Below are positions 5,058-6,648 of a DNA stretch of 6,648 nucleotides, piece by piece. Below the pieces are notes generated by a model. It did no database searches. It worked only from the letters and a program-made list of their open reading frames with translations, and was not told the DNA's origin. This DNA comes from an uncultured Prevotella sp. GTDB lineage: Bacteria > Bacteroidota > Bacteroidia > Bacteroidales > Bacteroidaceae. Each line of letters starts with the position of its first letter. The first letter of the stretch is position 1. Both the position numbers and the translations under genes were made by a program. The DNA is taken from contig CAMYZK010000146.1 of NCBI GenBank assembly GCA_947303825.1, forward strand, positions 1-6,648, given 5' to 3'.

Positions 5058-6521
5058 TTATTTCTTCCTGACGGGGTCGCAGGTAAGTCCGCATCCCAGT
5101 TTCTTGAATATCTTTCTGTCTACCTCACTCAACATCACAGTAGAGTGTACTTGGCATCCTCTGAGCTGTGGCAGCTGCTCCAGTGCTTTCCGGCAGTTGT
5201 CGTCATGCTCCGACAGTACGCTGAGAGCCACCAGCACCTCGTCGGTGTGAAGTCTGGGGTTGCGTGCGCCAAGGTATTCAGTCTTTGTCTTCTGCACGGG
5301 CTTGATAAGGCTTTGAGGTATGAGCTTTACCTCGTGGTCGATGCCTGCCAGATGTTTTGTGGAGTTGAGCAGCAGTGCTGCACTGCATCCCAGCAGCGGC
5401 GACGACTTTGCGGTGATTATCGTGCCGTTGGAAAGCTCCATGGCGGCAGCGGTGTGTCCGCTTAGTTCTTTCTTCGCAGCGGCAGCAACCGTAACGCGGC
5501 GGTAGGCTGTTGTTATCTTTGCCTGGTTGAAGAGCATCAGTATCTTGTTCACCTCTTCCTCATTGTCTATGCCGTCGGCCATCTTGTTGGTGGCATCGTA
5601 GTAGCGGCGTATAATCTCTTCGCGGCTTGCATTACAGCACACCTCGTCATCGCTGATGCAGAATCCCACCATGTTCACACCCATGTCGGTAGGTGACTTG
5701 TAGGGATTCTCTCCATAGATGGCCTCAAACAAGGCATTAAGCACGGGGAAGATCTCTATGTCGCGGTTATAGTTGACGGCAATCTTGTCGTATGCATCCA
5801 GATGGAACGGGTCTATCATGTTCACATCGTTGAGGTCGGCAGTGGCTGCCTCGTAAGCGATGTTTACAGGGTGCTTCAGCGGAAGGTTCCAAACGGGGAA
5901 CGTCTCAAACTTTGCATATCCTGCCCTCACGCCACGCTTGTTCTCGTTGTAGAGCTGCGATAGGCACACAGCCATCTTGCCGCTGCCGGGGCCAGGTGCT
6001 GTCACAATCACCAGTTCTCGCGATGTCTCTACATAGTCGTTCTTTCCAAAGCCATTGTCGCTGGCAATGAGTTCCACATTATGCGGATAGCCGTCAATAA
6101 GGTAATGGAAGTATGACTTGACCCCCATGCGCTCAAGGCGGTTCCTGAAGAGGTCGGCTGCCCGCTGTCCGTTATAGTGGGTTATGACCACGGAGCCTAC
6201 CATGAAGTTGCGTGTCTGGAACTCCTCGCGCAACCGCAACACGTCTTCATCGTAGGTTATGCCTAGGTCAGCTCTTACCTTGTTCTTCTCAATATCTTCT
6301 GCACTGACAACGATGACGATTTCCAGCTGGTCGCGCAGCTGTGCAAACATGCGTAGCTTTGAGTCGGGTTTGAAGCCTGGAAGGACACGTGAGGCATGAT
6401 GGTCGTCAAACAACTTTCCGCCCAGTTCCAGGTAGAGCTTTCCGTCAAACTGTGCAATGCGCTCGCGTATGTGCTCCGACTGTATCTTAAGGTATTTATC
6501 GTTGTCAAATCCTATATTCAT
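5058..6521 (-). CDS. DUF1846 (UPF0371) family protein
   Basis: This 487-aa protein matches the DUF1846 family along its whole length and is about the family's usual size. The N-terminus (GFDNDKYLKIQSEHIRERI) and the block LYLELGGKLFDDHHASRVLPG (29-49) are typical. TAPGPGSGKMAVCLSQLY (174-191) is a glycine-rich loop that resembles a nucleotide-binding P-loop. Blocks VWNLPLKHPVNIAYEAATADL (210-230) and MIDPFHLDAYDKIAVNYNRD (235-254) follow, then PYKSPTDMGVNM (273-284), a CCNASREEIIRRYY segment (295-308) and TTAYRRVTVAAAAKKE (337-352). It has no signal peptide or membrane span and should be cytoplasmic. I know of no established reaction for the family; the loop hints at nucleotide or phosphate binding. 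It starts 18 nt after the stop of the upstream gene and lies 49 bp before thrC, so it is part of the threonine operon here. Start ATG 6521 matches the family N-terminus. Confidence 0.93.
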   Translation of the reverse strand: MNIGFDNDKYLKIQSEHIRERIAQFDGKLYLELGGKLFDDHHASRVLPGFKPDSKLRMFAQLRDQLEIVIVVSAEDIEKNKVRADLGITYDEDVLRLREEFQTRNFMVGSVVITHYNGQRAADLFRNRLERMGVKSYFHYLIDGYPHNVELIASDNGFGKNDYVETSRELVIVTAPGPGSGKMAVCLSQLYNENKRGVRAGYAKFETFPVWNLPLKHPVNIAYEAATADLNDVNMIDPFHLDAYDKIAVNYNRDIEIFPVLNALFEAIYGENPYKSPTDMGVNMVGFCISDDEVCCNASREEIIRRYYDATNKMADGIDNEEEVNKILMLFNQAKITTAYRRVTVAAAAKKELSGHTAAAMELSNGTIITAKSSPLLGCSAALLLNSTKHLAGIDHEVKLIPQSLIKPVQKTKTEYLGARNPRLHTDEVLVALSVLSEHDDNCRKALEQLPQLRGCQVHSTVMLSEVDRKIFKKLGCGLTCDPVRKK

Positions 6522-6539
6522 TGTATTGACGTCTTGGGG

Positions 6540-6648
6540 TTATTGTTCATTCATAAGGGCCTTGATAAATTGCTCTAGCCTGAGCAAGCCATAGCTTCCA
6601 CCGGTGCACGACACTTCATCGTAGATCTCTACGCTGTCGGGGGTGATG
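6540..6648 (-). CDS. C-terminal end of probable phosphoglycerate mutase-like homoserine kinase
   Basis: The minus strand is open from the right edge to a TAA at 6542-6540, giving 35 residues that begin ITPDSVEIYDEVSCTGGSYG and end in FIKALMNEQ. The pattern YDE-x-SC-x-x-GS-x-G-x-L near the end, followed by a short helix, resembles the C-terminus of archaeal-type, cofactor-independent phosphoglycerate mutases (ApgM group). In Bacteroidales a gene of that group usually sits between thrA and thrC and is thought to act as homoserine kinase, making the substrate of threonine synthase. The thrC gene two positions downstream supports this. The fragment is too short for certainty, and the active-site metal ligands lie outside the window. 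It ends 18 nt before the DUF1846 start. Confidence 0.65.
   Translation of the reverse strand, partial: ITPDSVEIYDEVSCTGGSYGLLRLEQFIKALMNEQ

Overview
The window looks like chromosomal DNA of a Bacteroidales bacterium, most likely the Prevotella/Segatella group. The reasons are: two promoters that match the Bacteroidetes primary sigma pattern (TTTG or TTG, about 20 bp, then TAnnTTTG); no clear Shine-Dalgarno sequences; a membrane-anchored TPR/AraC regulator of a type common in this phylum; a threonine operon order seen in Bacteroides relatives; and AT-rich intergenic repeats (AATTATGAATTA, TAGAGTG and AGATGA types). The genus is an inference; the promoter and repeat patterns are read directly.

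Layout, left to right. At 1-187 (minus) is the N-terminal part of an exported protein with a signal peptide. Its upstream gap carries a perfect 9-bp direct repeat with a 21-bp period. At 341-2050 (minus) is a 569-aa regulator: signal sequence, periplasmic TPR array, one membrane helix, short coiled coil and a cytoplasmic AraC-type DNA-binding domain. It starts with GTG and has a well-formed promoter. Divergent from it, 2229-2792 and 2808-3434 (plus) form a two-gene unit resembling the FetA/FetB (YbbL/YbbM) ABC transporter. The ATPase has lost its expected catalytic residues and the permease is short and diverged. This is the most unusual object in the window.

The convergent gap 3435-3592 holds a large imperfect inverted repeat built of heptamers, then an AGATGA-type repeat that runs into the end of the next gene. 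From there to the right edge all genes lie on the minus strand and read as one operon: the C-terminal end of a probable archaeal-type phosphoglycerate mutase/homoserine kinase homologue (6540-6648), a DUF1846 protein (5058-6521) and threonine synthase thrC (3593-5008). Threonine synthase makes threonine from O-phosphohomoserine, so the partial gene would supply its substrate if the homoserine kinase reading is right. The DUF1846 gene sits between them with unknown purpose. ThrC carries an in-frame insert of about 25-30 residues whose DNA resembles intergenic repeats.

No RNA gene, CRISPR array, insertion sequence or phage gene was recognised.
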